From NCBI GenBank assembly GCA_050186725.1, contig JBFWYG010000005.1:1-64000 (forward strand): a stretch of DNA of 64,000 bases, written 5' to 3'. The notes under the pieces are model-generated. The model saw only the letters and a list, made by a program, of their open reading frames with translations, was not told the origin of the DNA and ran no database searches. The translations under genes and the position numbers were made by a program. Positions 14,700-23,934 of the stretch are shown here, piece after piece. Within the stretch, counting starts at the first letter, position 1; the number at the start of each line of letters is the position of its first letter. The stretch is from JADJYF01 sp050186725. Lineage in GTDB: Bacteria; Pseudomonadota; Gammaproteobacteria; Ga0077536.

Positions 14700-16157
14700 A
14701 TGAGCATCGCGCTCGAATCCACCCCGGCCGACTTGCCCGATGCACGGGTCACGACCGATCTCGACGGCCGCGTGCTGGCCTGGGACGCGGGCGCCGAGGC
14801 GCAGTTCGGCTACGCCGCCGCCGAGGCGCTGGGCTCAGGTATCGATGCCCTGCTCGCGCCCCTGCGTGGCGCCGGCGAAGACGCCCATCCGCCCCTGGCG
14901 CGCGCCGTCGCCGTGGACGAGGCGCTCGAACGCACTTGCCGGCGCAAGGACGGTGGACTCATCCAGGTGGAACTGCGGAGCGAGCCGAGCGCGCCTTCGT
15001 GCAAGGTTCTGCTCAGCCGCGACGTCACCCGGCGCAAGACCGAGGAGGACGGCGCGCGCGCGGCCAGTCGCTACCGCCCGCTGCTGGATGCGATGCCGGA
15101 CGGCATCGTGATGGTCAACGCGCTCGGGCGCATCGTGCTCGCCAACGCCCAGGCCGAGAGCCTGTTCGGCTACGGCGCCGACGAGCTGCAGGGACTGCCG
15201 GTGGAGGCGCTGCTGCCACCGCGCTATCGCGAGGCCCATCTCGGCCACCGCGCGCAGTTCCATATGCAGCCGCGCGTGCGGCGCATGGGGGTCGGCCTGG
15301 AGCTCAATGGCCAGCGCAAGTCCGGGGAGGAATTCCCGGTCGAGATCAGCCTGAGCCCGCTCGCCACCAGCGAAGGCATGCTGACGTCCGCCGCGGTGCG
15401 CGACATCAGCGAGCGGCGACGCATCGAGCGCGCGCTGCGCGACAAGAACCTGGAGCTCGCCGCGGCGATCCTCGCGCGCGATCGCTTTCTCGCCAGCATG
15501 AGTCACGAGCTGCGCACGCCGCTGAACGCGGTGATCGGCTTCACCGGCACGCTGCTCATGCGTCTGCCCGGACCGCTGACCGACGACCAGACGCGCCAGC
15601 TCGAGGTGGTGCAGGGCAGCGCGCGTCACTTGCTGGCGCTGATCAACGATCTGCTCGACCTCGCGCGTATCGAGGCCGACAAGGTCGAAGTGCACGTCGA
15701 GCCGGTGGAGCTCACGGTCATGCTGAACGAGGTCGCGGCGCCGCTGCGCGTGGCGGCCGAGGACAAGGGCCTCGCACTCACCACCGAACTCGCGCCGCCG
15801 CTGACCACGCTCGCGACCGACCGCCGCATTCTCAAACAGATCCTGCTGAACCTGGTCGGCAACGCGGTGAAGTTCACCGACGCGGGCGAGGTGCGGCTGC
15901 GCGCCGCGCGCCGCCCCGATGCCGCGCGCGTCGTGTTCGAGGTGCGCGACACCGGCATCGGTATTCCCGCCGATCGCCTGCCGATGCTGTTCGAAGCCTT
16001 TTCGCGCATCGTCCTGCCGGGCGCGCCGGCCCGCGAAGGCACCGGTCTCGGCCTGCACGTCAGCCGCAAGCTCGCCGCCACCCTGGGCGGCGAGATCGCC
16101 TGCACGAGCAGCCCGGGCGAGGGCAGCACCTTCACTCTCGAACTGCCGCTGCGCTGA
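14700..16157 (+). CDS. cytoplasmic PAS-PAS hybrid-type sensor histidine kinase
   Basis: This 485-residue kinase has no membrane segment. Two PAS domains (about residues 12-120 and 130-250) precede the dimerisation domain with H-box SMSHELRTPLNAVIGF (phospho-acceptor His269). A HATPase_c domain follows with N-box QILLNLVGNAVKFTD, G1 DTGIGIP and G2 EGTGLGLHVS. It should sense a cytoplasmic or diffusible signal and phosphorylate the regulators encoded next. An upstream ATG at 14646 exists; 14700 gives a more typical PAS start. The CheY-like gene begins 3 bases after its stop, forming a three-gene operon. No fused receiver is present despite the hybrid-kinase style of the H-box. Confidence 0.9.
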   Translation: MSIALESTPADLPDARVTTDLDGRVLAWDAGAEAQFGYAAAEALGSGIDALLAPLRGAGEDAHPPLARAVAVDEALERTCRRKDGGLIQVELRSEPSAPSCKVLLSRDVTRRKTEEDGARAASRYRPLLDAMPDGIVMVNALGRIVLANAQAESLFGYGADELQGLPVEALLPPRYREAHLGHRAQFHMQPRVRRMGVGLELNGQRKSGEEFPVEISLSPLATSEGMLTSAAVRDISERRRIERALRDKNLELAAAILARDRFLASMSHELRTPLNAVIGFTGTLLMRLPGPLTDDQTRQLEVVQGSARHLLALINDLLDLARIEADKVEVHVEPVELTVMLNEVAAPLRVAAEDKGLALTTELAPPLTTLATDRRILKQILLNLVGNAVKFTDAGEVRLRAARRPDAARVVFEVRDTGIGIPADRLPMLFEAFSRIVLPGAPAREGTGLGLHVSRKLAATLGGEIACTSSPGEGSTFTLELPLR

Positions 16158-16160
16158 GCC

Positions 16161-16547
16161 ATGACCCTCACCATCCTGATCATCGAAGACAACGCCGCGA
16201 ATCTCGAGCTGATGCGCTACCTGCTGGCGGCCGCCGGCCACACCGTGCTGACCGCCAGCGAAGGCCAGGCCGGGCTGACCCTCGCCGTCGAGGCCGCGCC
16301 CGATGTGATCCTGTGCGACCTGCAGATGCCGGTGATGGACGGCTACACATTCGCGGCGCGTTTCCGCGAGATCGCGGCGCTGGCCACCATACCGCTGATC
16401 GCGGTGACCGCCTCGGCCATGCAGGGCGATCGCCAGCGCGTGCTGGCGGCGGGTTTCGACGGCTACCTGACCAAGCCGCTCGAGCCGGAGACCTTCGGCG
16501 CGGAGGTGCTCGCTCTTTACGCGCAGCGACGGGCGCGTGCGCCATGA
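16161..16547 (+). CDS. single-domain response regulator (CheY-like)
   Basis: This is a stand-alone receiver of 128 residues: acidic pocket IIEDN (Glu9/Asp10), phospho-acceptor Asp53 in LCDLQMPVMDG, Thr in VTASAM and Lys in YLTKPLEP. The DLQMPVMDGY pattern is typical of receivers that exchange phosphate with hybrid kinases. It sits between the kinase and the large GGDEF-EAL protein and overlaps the latter by 4 bases (ATGA), so it may carry or buffer phosphate in a relay. Confidence 0.92.
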   Translation: MTLTILIIEDNAANLELMRYLLAAAGHTVLTASEGQAGLTLAVEAAPDVILCDLQMPVMDGYTFAARFREIAALATIPLIAVTASAMQGDRQRVLAAGFDGYLTKPLEPETFGAEVLALYAQRRARAP

Positions 16548-19500
16548 CGACGCTCCTCATCGTCGACGACCAGGCCAACAATCGCGACTACCTCGTTACC
16601 TTGCTGCGCTACGCCGGCTACGACACGCTCGAGTCGGCCAATGGCCGTTCGGCGCTCGCACTGGTGCGGGCGCATCACCCGGCGCTGGTGATCTGCGACA
16701 TCGTCATGCCCTCCATGGACGGCTTCGAGTTCGTGCGCCAGCTGCGCGCCGATGCCGACATCGCCGCCACCAAGGTGGTGTTCTACACGGCCCACTACCG
16801 CAGCGAGGAGGCCGAGACCCTGGCCGCGGCGGCCGGCGTGGCGCGGGTGCTGATCAAGCCCGCCGAGCCGCCGGCCATCCTGGCCCTGGTGGCCGCCGAA
16901 CTGAACGCGCCGGCGCCCAAGGGCGCGGCGCTGCCGGACAGCTTTCCGGACGACCACCTGCGGCTTCTGTCGAGCAAGCTGGCCGGCGCGACCGACGAGC
17001 TCACGGCGGCCAACAACCGCCTCGCGCGCCTGGTCGCGCTGAATCTCGACCTCGCCTCCGAGCACGTGCCCGAGACTCTGCTGGACAAGGTGTGCCACGG
17101 GGCGCGCAGCCTGCTCGAGGCGCGGCATGCCTTTCTGCGCGTGCAGGAGCGCGCGGACGAGGACGGCGTGCACGTCGCCGCGAGCGGCCTCGATTCGCGC
17201 GACGTGGAGCGCCTGCGCGCGGCGCCGCGCGCGGGCGGGCTCCTCGAGCGGGTGCAGCGCGAGCGGCGCCTGGAACTGGGCACGAGCGACGGCGAGGCCG
17301 GGGATCTCGGTCTGCCCTTTGGCCTGCCGCCCATGCGGCGCTATGTCGCTGCGCCCATCGTCTCCATCGCGCGTCGCTACGGCTGGATCTGCGTGGCGGA
17401 ACGCGAGGACGGGCAGGAATTCGCGCGCGCCGACGCGGAGGTGCTCGGCATCCTCGCCGCGCAGGTCGGACGCATTTATGAGAACGGCAGCCTGTACCGC
17501 AGCGTGAGCCGGCACGCGACGCGGCTGGAACAGGAGGTGCAGCGGCGCACCCATGCCGAGCGACGGCTGGCCGCGCAGTACGCGGTGTCGCGGGTGCTGG
17601 CCGAGACCCATCCCGAGGCCGTGACCGCGCAGCTCCTCTTGAAGACGCTGTGCACCGAGATGCAGTTCGTGACCGGCGCGCTGTGGGAAGTCGATCGCGG
17701 CGTCGGCGCACTCACCAAGTCCGCCGCCTGGCCGGACGATCGCGCCTGGTCGGCCATGCAGCACGCGCCCACCTCGAGCGTCGCGCTCGGCGTGTGGCGC
17801 GAGGGCGCGCCGTGCTGGGTGAACGACGTGCAGGGCCTGGACGCCGCGGGCGGCATGGGGCGCGACACGGCGACCGGCACCGCGCTCGCCTTTCCCGTCC
17901 ACCTGCACGGCGAGATCATCGGCATCATCGAACTGCGCAGTCAGGTCGCGCGGGCGGCGGAGCCGGACCTGCTGGCGAGCTGCCAGACCATCGGCACGCA
18001 CATCGCGCAGTACCTCGAAAGACGTGCCCAGCATCGCAGCATCGAACGACTGAATCGCATGCACCGCGTGCTTAGCGCGGTCAATTCGACCATCGTGCGC
18101 GTGCACGATCGCGCGCGCCTCTACGCGGAGTTCTGCCGCATCGCCGTCGCGCTGGGCGGCTTCGACCTGGCCTGGGTGGGCGAGGCGCAGGACGACCAGG
18201 CGCCGCGTGCGCTGGCGGCCGCCGGCCCCGCGCTGGCGCGCATCGAGTCCCCCGAGAGCTGCGAGACCGATGCGGATGACGCCAACGCTGGCGTGGTCCG
18301 GCGCGCGCTCGTCGAGCGTCGCATCGTGTACGCCAACGACGTGCTGAAGGAATGCGCGGCCGGCTCGCCGCGCTATGCGCGCGCGCTCCGCCACGGTTAT
18401 CGCGCGGTGATCGCGCTGCCGCTCCTGGTCGGCGATGTGCTGCACGGCTGCCTCGCGCTGTTCGCGCGCGAGCCCGATGTGTTCAACGCCGACGAGCTCG
18501 GCCTGCTGGAGGAACTGGCCGGCGACATCGCCTTCGCGCTGCGCTTCATCGGCAACTCCGAGGAACTCAGCTATCTCGCCAGTCACGACCCGCTGACCGG
18601 CCTGCTGAACCGTTCGGCCTTTCTCGCCCGACTCGCCCCGCTGCTTGGCGCCGCCATCGCCCGTGGCGGGCGCGTGGCGCTGGTGGTTGCGGACCTGCGG
18701 CGCTTTCGCTACTTGAACGAAAGCCTGGGACGAGCCGCGGGCGACACGCTCCTGGTGGAACTGGCGCGCCGGCTGCAGCACGGCTGGCCTGAACCGCAGT
18801 ACCTGGCGCGGGTCGGTGCCAACGCGTTCGCGGGCGTGCTGCTCGATCCCGTTGACGGCGGCGAGGTCGCCGGCCAGGTGGACGGGCTGCTGCGTGCCCA
18901 TCGCAACGATCCGTTCCGCGTCGACGGCGTGGCGATGGAGGTCGGCTTCGCCATCGGCATCGCGCTCCATCCTGAGGACGGCGACGATGCCGAGACGCTG
19001 TTCCAGCACGCCGAGGCGGCGATGAGCGTGAGCCGTGCGACGGGCGAACGCTACAGCTTCTACCAGCCGGACATGACCTCGCGCGTCGCGGCGTCCATGC
19101 GTCTCGAGTCACGCCTGCGCCAGGCGCTGGACGCAGAACAGTTCCTGCTGCACTACCAGCCGAAGATCGATGCCGCGAGCGGTGCGACCATGGGCTTCGA
19201 GGCGCTGCTGCGCTGGCAGGATCCGGAGCGCGGGCTGGTGCCGCCGGGCGAGTTCATTCCGCTCCTGGAGGAGTCCGGCATGATCGTCGACGTCGGGCTG
19301 TGGGTGATCAACCGCGCGCTCGAGGACGAGCGCCACCTGCGCGCACTGGGCATGAGCCCCGGACGCATCGCGGTCAATGTCTCGGCCCGCCAGCTGCAGC
19401 ATCCGCAGTTCATCGACGCGGTGCGGCGCGCGCTGCGTTCGAGCGGCGGCGGCGCGCCGGCGCTCGACTTCGAGATCACCGAGAGCATGCTGATGGGCGA

Positions 19501-19852
19501 CGTGGACCAGTCGGTCGAGAAGCTGCGCGCGCTGCGCGAGATGGGTATCGACATCGCGATTGACGACTTCGGCACCGGCTATTCCTCGCTCGCCTACCTC
19601 GCCCGCCTGCCGGTCAACGCGCTGAAGGTGGACCGCTCCTTCGTCGCGACCATGACCGAGAGCCCCGAGAGCATGGCGATCGTCGCGACCACCATCTCGC
19701 TCGCCCACACCTTGAATCTCAGGGTCATCGCCGAGGGGGTGGAGACCGAGGAGCAGGCCAAGCTGCTGCGCCTGGTGCGCTGCGATCAGCTGCAGGGTTA
19801 CCTGTTCGGCAGGCCGCGGCCCCTGGACGCCCTGGGGCCGCTGCTGCGTTGA
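16544..19852 (+). CDS. REC-GAF-GAF-GAF-GGDEF-EAL protein, likely c-di-GMP phosphodiesterase
   Basis: The 1102-residue protein carries, in order: a receiver (residues 1-120, phospho-acceptor Asp52 in ICDIVMPSMDG), a coil, GAF-like domains at about 170-310, 345-490 and 500-660, a GGDEF domain from about 680 (HDPLTGLLNRSAF), and an EAL domain (about 845-1095). The GGDEF signature is replaced by GANAF at residues 758-762, so cyclase activity is probably lost. The EAL domain keeps EALLRW (886-891), the IDDFGTGYSSL loop and EGVET, so c-di-GMP hydrolysis is expected. The start at 16544 overlaps the previous stop, while the open frame continues upstream by chance. Input is probably phosphotransfer from the adjacent kinase plus GAF ligands. 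Confidence 0.93.
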   Translation: MTTLLIVDDQANNRDYLVTLLRYAGYDTLESANGRSALALVRAHHPALVICDIVMPSMDGFEFVRQLRADADIAATKVVFYTAHYRSEEAETLAAAAGVARVLIKPAEPPAILALVAAELNAPAPKGAALPDSFPDDHLRLLSSKLAGATDELTAANNRLARLVALNLDLASEHVPETLLDKVCHGARSLLEARHAFLRVQERADEDGVHVAASGLDSRDVERLRAAPRAGGLLERVQRERRLELGTSDGEAGDLGLPFGLPPMRRYVAAPIVSIARRYGWICVAEREDGQEFARADAEVLGILAAQVGRIYENGSLYRSVSRHATRLEQEVQRRTHAERRLAAQYAVSRVLAETHPEAVTAQLLLKTLCTEMQFVTGALWEVDRGVGALTKSAAWPDDRAWSAMQHAPTSSVALGVWREGAPCWVNDVQGLDAAGGMGRDTATGTALAFPVHLHGEIIGIIELRSQVARAAEPDLLASCQTIGTHIAQYLERRAQHRSIERLNRMHRVLSAVNSTIVRVHDRARLYAEFCRIAVALGGFDLAWVGEAQDDQAPRALAAAGPALARIESPESCETDADDANAGVVRRALVERRIVYANDVLKECAAGSPRYARALRHGYRAVIALPLLVGDVLHGCLALFAREPDVFNADELGLLEELAGDIAFALRFIGNSEELSYLASHDPLTGLLNRSAFLARLAPLLGAAIARGGRVALVVADLRRFRYLNESLGRAAGDTLLVELARRLQHGWPEPQYLARVGANAFAGVLLDPVDGGEVAGQVDGLLRAHRNDPFRVDGVAMEVGFAIGIALHPEDGDDAETLFQHAEAAMSVSRATGERYSFYQPDMTSRVAASMRLESRLRQALDAEQFLLHYQPKIDAASGATMGFEALLRWQDPERGLVPPGEFIPLLEESGMIVDVGLWVINRALEDERHLRALGMSPGRIAVNVSARQLQHPQFIDAVRRALRSSGGGAPALDFEITESMLMGDVDQSVEKLRALREMGIDIAIDDFGTGYSSLAYLARLPVNALKVDRSFVATMTESPESMAIVATTISLAHTLNLRVIAEGVETEEQAKLLRLVRCDQLQGYLFGRPRPLDALGPLLR

Positions 19853-19882
19853 GCGCGTCGCGCGCTCAGGCGCGCGACGCGC
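19853..19882. terminator. 13-bp inverted repeat between convergent genes
   Basis: GCGCGTCGCGCGC (19853-19865) and its exact complement (19870-19882) flank a TCAG loop. The stem starts at the base after the EAL gene stop codon. The loop contains the stop codon of the convergent amidohydrolase gene. No T-tract follows on either strand. It probably ends or protects both transcripts. Confidence 0.5.
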
Positions 19883-21602
19883 GTTGCGGCCCGCGCACCA
19901 GCCGGCCCGGCAATGCACCCGTCACCGCGCCGTCACGGTAGGTGACCTGGCCGCGCTTCAGCGTGGCGCGGTAGCCGTCCACGCGTTGCACCAGGCGCCG
20001 CCCGGCGGCCGGCAGGTCGTGCACCGCCTCGGGCGCGTGCAGGTGCAGGCGCGCGAAATCGATGAGGTTGACGTCGGCCAGCATGCCCGGCGCGAGCAGG
20101 CCGCGATCGTCGAGACCGTAGGCGAGCGCGGTGTCGCGCGTCTGCAGCTTGACCACGAATTCCAATGGCAGCCGCGCGCCGCGCGTGCGATCCCGCGCCC
20201 AGTAGGTCAGCAGGTAGCTCGGCGCGCTGGCGTCGCAGATGACCCCGCAGTGCGCGCCGCCGTCCGACAGGCTCAAGAGCGCGCGCGGATGCTGCAGCAT
20301 CTCGCGGATCGGCTCCATGCTCGCGTCCGCGTAGTTGATGATCGGGTAGTAGATGAAGTCGCGCCCGCCGTCGGCGAGCATCGCGTCCAGCAGCACTTCC
20401 TGCGGGTGGCGCCCGTCGCGCGCGGCGATGGCGGTCACGCTGCGTTCGCGGGTGGGTTCGTAGTCAGGCGGGTCACCCAAGGGGTACATGTTGTCGAAGT
20501 GGGTGACGAAGAACGAATCGAAGCTGCCCATCAGCGTGCTGCGCTCGCTCGCGAGCCTGGCGCGCACCGCGGGCTCCGACAGGCGCGCGATGCGCTCGGC
20601 GAAGGGCAGGTGCTGCAGTTCGAGATAGGTCGGATGGCCCTTGAAGGGATGCATGGGATTGTCGAAGTTGAGCAGCATGCCGGCCGGGCGCGCTGCCACC
20701 TGCACGCGCAGGTTGGCGCCGTCCGCAACCGCGGCCTCGGTCCAGCGCAGGATCGCGCGCCATTCCTCGGGGTTGTGGCTGCCCTGGGCGAGGATGAAGC
20801 TGATCGGCAGGCCGGTCTCCTTGGCGAGGGAGTGCATCCAGTCCACGTCTTCCTTGAAGCGGCCGTGCATGCCGCCGATGCCGAAGTCGCTCGCGATTTC
20901 GAACACGCCGTGTCCGGCGCGCGCGCAGGCGCGACCGATGCCGATGAGTTCGTCGTGGCCGGCGAAGGTGCCGGGTACCGGTTTGCCGTCCTTCGCCCGG
21001 TGCAGCATGGTGCGCGACGAGGTGAAGCCGAGCGCGCCGGCGCGCAGCGCCTCCTCGACGATGGCGGCCATGGCCATGATGTCCTCGGCGGTCGCCGCCT
21101 GGTTGCGCGCGCCGCGCTCACCCATCACGTAGCCGCGCACCGCGCCGTGCGGCACCTGGGTGCCGATGTCGACCGCGCGCGGCATGCGTTCCAGCGCATC
21201 GAGGTATTCGGGAAAGCTCTCCCAGCCCCACTGGATGCCCTCGGCGAGCGCGGTGCCGGGAATGTCTTCCACGCCTTCCATCAGCTGGATCAGCCATTCG
21301 TGGCGATCGGGGCGCGCCGGCGCGAAGCCCACGCCGCAGTTGCCCATCACCATGGTGGTGACGCCGTGCCAGCCGGACGGCGCGAGGTAGGGGTCCCAGG
21401 TCGCCTGACCATCGTAATGGGTGTGCACGTCGACCACGCCCGGGGTGACCAGGAGGCCGTCCGCGTCGATGTCCTGCCGCGCGGGGCCGGCCTTGCCGCC
21501 CACCCGGGTGATGAATTCGCCGTCGATGGCGACGTCGCCGGTGAAGGCCGGCGCGCCGCTGCCGTCGACGATGGTGCCGCCGCGAATGACCAGATCGTGC
21601 AT
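19866..21602 (-). CDS. N-acyl-D-amino-acid deacylase family amidohydrolase
   Basis: This 578-residue metal-dependent amidohydrolase belongs to the D-aminoacylase/amidohydrolase-3 group. Visible features are the beta-sandwich start (MHDLVIRGGTIVDGSG), the metal-binding HTH at residues 60-62 in VVDVHTHYDG, and the late LSDGGAHCG with the catalytic Asp. Family members remove acyl groups from N-acyl-D-amino acids, but many relatives have unknown substrates. The start at 21602 is chosen for the strong GAGGGGAG site and for homology; an in-frame ATG 45 bases upstream lacks both. It follows the small hypothetical gene by 93 bases on the same strand. Confidence 0.88.
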   Translation of the reverse strand: MHDLVIRGGTIVDGSGAPAFTGDVAIDGEFITRVGGKAGPARQDIDADGLLVTPGVVDVHTHYDGQATWDPYLAPSGWHGVTTMVMGNCGVGFAPARPDRHEWLIQLMEGVEDIPGTALAEGIQWGWESFPEYLDALERMPRAVDIGTQVPHGAVRGYVMGERGARNQAATAEDIMAMAAIVEEALRAGALGFTSSRTMLHRAKDGKPVPGTFAGHDELIGIGRACARAGHGVFEIASDFGIGGMHGRFKEDVDWMHSLAKETGLPISFILAQGSHNPEEWRAILRWTEAAVADGANLRVQVAARPAGMLLNFDNPMHPFKGHPTYLELQHLPFAERIARLSEPAVRARLASERSTLMGSFDSFFVTHFDNMYPLGDPPDYEPTRERSVTAIAARDGRHPQEVLLDAMLADGGRDFIYYPIINYADASMEPIREMLQHPRALLSLSDGGAHCGVICDASAPSYLLTYWARDRTRGARLPLEFVVKLQTRDTALAYGLDDRGLLAPGMLADVNLIDFARLHLHAPEAVHDLPAAGRRLVQRVDGYRATLKRGQVTYRDGAVTGALPGRLVRGPQRASRA

Positions 21603-21695
21603 CGTGCTCCCCTCGCTGAAGTTTGGTGGGCCGAGGGCCCGTCCCAAGCTTAGCGCGTGCCTGGGCCGCCGGCCGTGCCCCGAAAGAGCGGGGGG

Positions 21696-22007
21696 TCAGC
21701 GCGCTTCGGCGTTCTCGCGGGCCTCGGCCGCCAGGTCTTGCAGCGCATTCAGGGCGCACACGTACTGGTGCAGTTCCTCGATGACCGCGGCGACCTCGTC
21801 GTCCAGGTCGGCGGCCGGCGCCGCGCCGCGCTTGGCCAGGCCATTCAGCTTGGCGAGCAGTTCGATGGCGTTCTCGACGCCGTCACGGACCTCGGCGGCA
21901 TAGGCTCCCACCCGCGCCGCGCCGGCTGGTGTGAGCGGGATGCGGGAACCGAGCACGGTCGTGGCCGAGGTCACGAGTAGCAGGTCATGCAGGGACGAGG
22001 TGCCCAT
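21696..22007 (-). CDS. small hypothetical protein
   Basis: The 103-residue product is not recognised. It is predicted mostly helical, with acidic C-terminal helices (DLDDEVAAVIEELHQYV and following), no signal peptide and no membrane segment. A strong GAGGAG site 5-10 bases before the ATG supports it as a real gene. It is upstream of the amidohydrolase gene on the same strand, but nothing in it suggests a shared function. Confidence 0.6.
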   Translation of the reverse strand: MGTSSLHDLLLVTSATTVLGSRIPLTPAGAARVGAYAAEVRDGVENAIELLAKLNGLAKRGAAPAADLDDEVAAVIEELHQYVCALNALQDLAAEARENAEAR

Positions 22008-22216
22008 GGAGTCTCCTCGGCGCGCGCGTCGCGCGGCCTCAAGGTGAGCGGTGGCCGGTCACGCGCCACCGTCGGCCACGGGTTATGACAGCGCCGCGGC
22101 CCAACGTTCTTGTACCTCGTCTATGTGGCGGCAGAATGCGCGCGAGGCCACAGCTCCAATATTGGCGCGCGCGGCGCCGCTTCAAGGGCCGGGCTGGAAT
22201 GCCGCTGCCGGCCCGG

Positions 22217-23458
22217 TCACCGCTGCATCTGTGCCAGCACCCGCGCGTGGCACTCCGGACACACGCCGTGGGTGATGTCGTGGCCCGTGACTCGCGTGAG
22301 GTGCTCCTCCACCGAGGACCAGAATCCGGCGTCGGTCCGGACCTTCTTGCACCAGGCGCACATGGGAATGAGGTCTCTCAGGCGACCGACGTCTTCCAGC
22401 GCCGCCGCCAGCCGGCGCTCCGCCGCCTTCTTTGCGCTCAAGTCGCGGATCGCCAGGAGTTCGGCGGCCGAGGCGTCCGCCGCGAGTATCGGGCGGCGGT
22501 GGATCTCGACCGGCACGCGGGCGCCGTCCCGGCGCAGCATGTCGAGTTCCTGGTCGTCGGCGGTCGGCAGGCCTCCCGGCGGGAACAGGCTGGCGAGTGC
22601 GATGGGGGTATCGCCCGCCAGGCCGAGCAGGCGGCGGGCGGCAACGTTGCTGTCCAGCACCACCCCGTCGCGGTGGATGATCAGCGCCTCGACCGCCGCG
22701 TCGGCCAGGGCGCGAAAGCGCGCGGCCTCCAGCGCCACGCGCAGCGCCAGGCGCTTGTCGAAGCTCGCGCCGAACAGCGTGATGAGCGCGACGGACAGGG
22801 CGGCGGCCGTCGCGCCCGTGACCAGCGCGTCGCGCGACAGGCCCGGCGTCGGCGGCGGCCCGCCGAGCGTCACGGTCACCGCGGACATGCCGAGGAAATG
22901 CAGCACCAGCACCGTGAGCGCGAACAGCAGGACGGCCACCCCCCAGTCGCGCCACCCGCGGATGGCGTGGAGCCTGTGCACGGTCAGCATGCCGAGCGCA
23001 CAGCTGGCTGCCACGGAGGCCGCCACGAGCCAGGGGTCGAACAACAGGCGGCCCGGCACGCGGACCGCCGACATGCCGACGTAGTGCAGCGCCGCGACAC
23101 CCACGCCGAAGCCGAGTCCATGGGCTAGCGGCTTGCCGTGCGCGGCGAGCCGCGGCGCGAGCGCCAGCGCCGTGCCGCCGACCGCCAGGCCCACGAGGTA
23201 GGAGGCCAGCGTCGGCAGCAGCGCGTAGGAGATGGGAATGTCGGTGCGCCACGCGAGCATCGCCACGAAGTGGGTGGCCCACACGGTCGATGTCGCGCAC
23301 ACCGCGAGCAGCGCGCGCCACAGCATGCCGCCGGTGTCTGCATGCACGCGTCCGGCCGCGACCACGGTCGCGCAGGCGCCGAGCGCGCAGATCACGCCAG
23401 CGATCAGCACGAGGTAGGGATCGAACTCGGCGTCGAAGCAGTCGGCGATGCGCAGCAT
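22217..23458 (-). CDS. MHYT-PAS membrane sensor with C-terminal Cys4 module
   Basis: This 413-residue protein begins with a seven-helix MHYT domain; its three repeats appear as ATHFVAM (61-67), LHYVGM (124-129) and LHFLGM (187-192). MHYT domains are proposed to bind copper and sense O2, CO or NO. A PAS domain follows (about 240-355), then a short module with paired cysteines C367xxC370 and C400xxC403 around FWSSVEEHL, HG and CPEC, often found at the end of bacterial PAS/GAF sensors. There is no GGDEF, EAL or kinase output, so signalling must pass through protein contacts. The start has GGGAG upstream. Confidence 0.87.
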   Translation of the reverse strand: MLRIADCFDAEFDPYLVLIAGVICALGACATVVAAGRVHADTGGMLWRALLAVCATSTVWATHFVAMLAWRTDIPISYALLPTLASYLVGLAVGGTALALAPRLAAHGKPLAHGLGFGVGVAALHYVGMSAVRVPGRLLFDPWLVAASVAASCALGMLTVHRLHAIRGWRDWGVAVLLFALTVLVLHFLGMSAVTVTLGGPPPTPGLSRDALVTGATAAALSVALITLFGASFDKRLALRVALEAARFRALADAAVEALIIHRDGVVLDSNVAARRLLGLAGDTPIALASLFPPGGLPTADDQELDMLRRDGARVPVEIHRRPILAADASAAELLAIRDLSAKKAAERRLAAALEDVGRLRDLIPMCAWCKKVRTDAGFWSSVEEHLTRVTGHDITHGVCPECHARVLAQMQR

Positions 23459-23651
23459 CGAGGGCTCCCGCGGGCGGTGGACGAGAACCGCGTGACGGCA
23501 GGGCGGCGTGAGATGGGCAGGGGCGAGGCCCGGTCCCGGCGGTCGCGAGTGGGCGCCGCCTCGGCAGACTATAGACGCTTTCGGCGGGCCGGCCAGTGGG
23601 GCCGGCCCGGCCGGGCGGGTGGGCCCTCCGCCGGCAAGCGCCTGAATGTTA

Positions 23652-23727
23652 TGGTGGGCCGTGCAGGGATCGAACCTGCGACCCTCGGATTAAAAGTCCG
23701 GTGCTCTACCAGCTGAGCTAACGGCCC
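23652..23727 (-). tRNA. tRNA-Lys (anticodon UUU)
   Basis: The minus strand gives a 76-base tRNA: acceptor stem GGGCCGT pairing with ACGGCCC, D-arm GCTCAGCTGGTAGAGC, anticodon loop CTTTTAA with anticodon TTT, T-arm with GGTTCGATCC, discriminator A and an encoded CCA end. All four stems pair cleanly. Confidence 0.98.
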
Positions 23728-23934
23728 GTGTTCAAGGGCGCGCGCACGAGGCGTGTCGCGAGCGGCCGAAGGACGGGTGCCACGGCGCTGCGAAGCTTGG
23801 CCGCGGGGCGCGCAATCCTAGCGAATCGGGCCCTGAGCGTACAGCGCACCGAGCGTCCAGATGAGCGCTTGCCCTTGTAATTTGGGAATTCGCCGCCATG
23901 ATCGCGGCTCTTTTTCGCAGCCGGGGGTTACAGC

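Noticed and set aside
14447..16543. Upstream extension of the REC-GAF-GGDEF-EAL frame through the kinase
   Set aside because: The frame is open by chance and overlaps the kinase and receiver genes; the receiver domain starts at 16544 with a 4-base overlap typical of operons.
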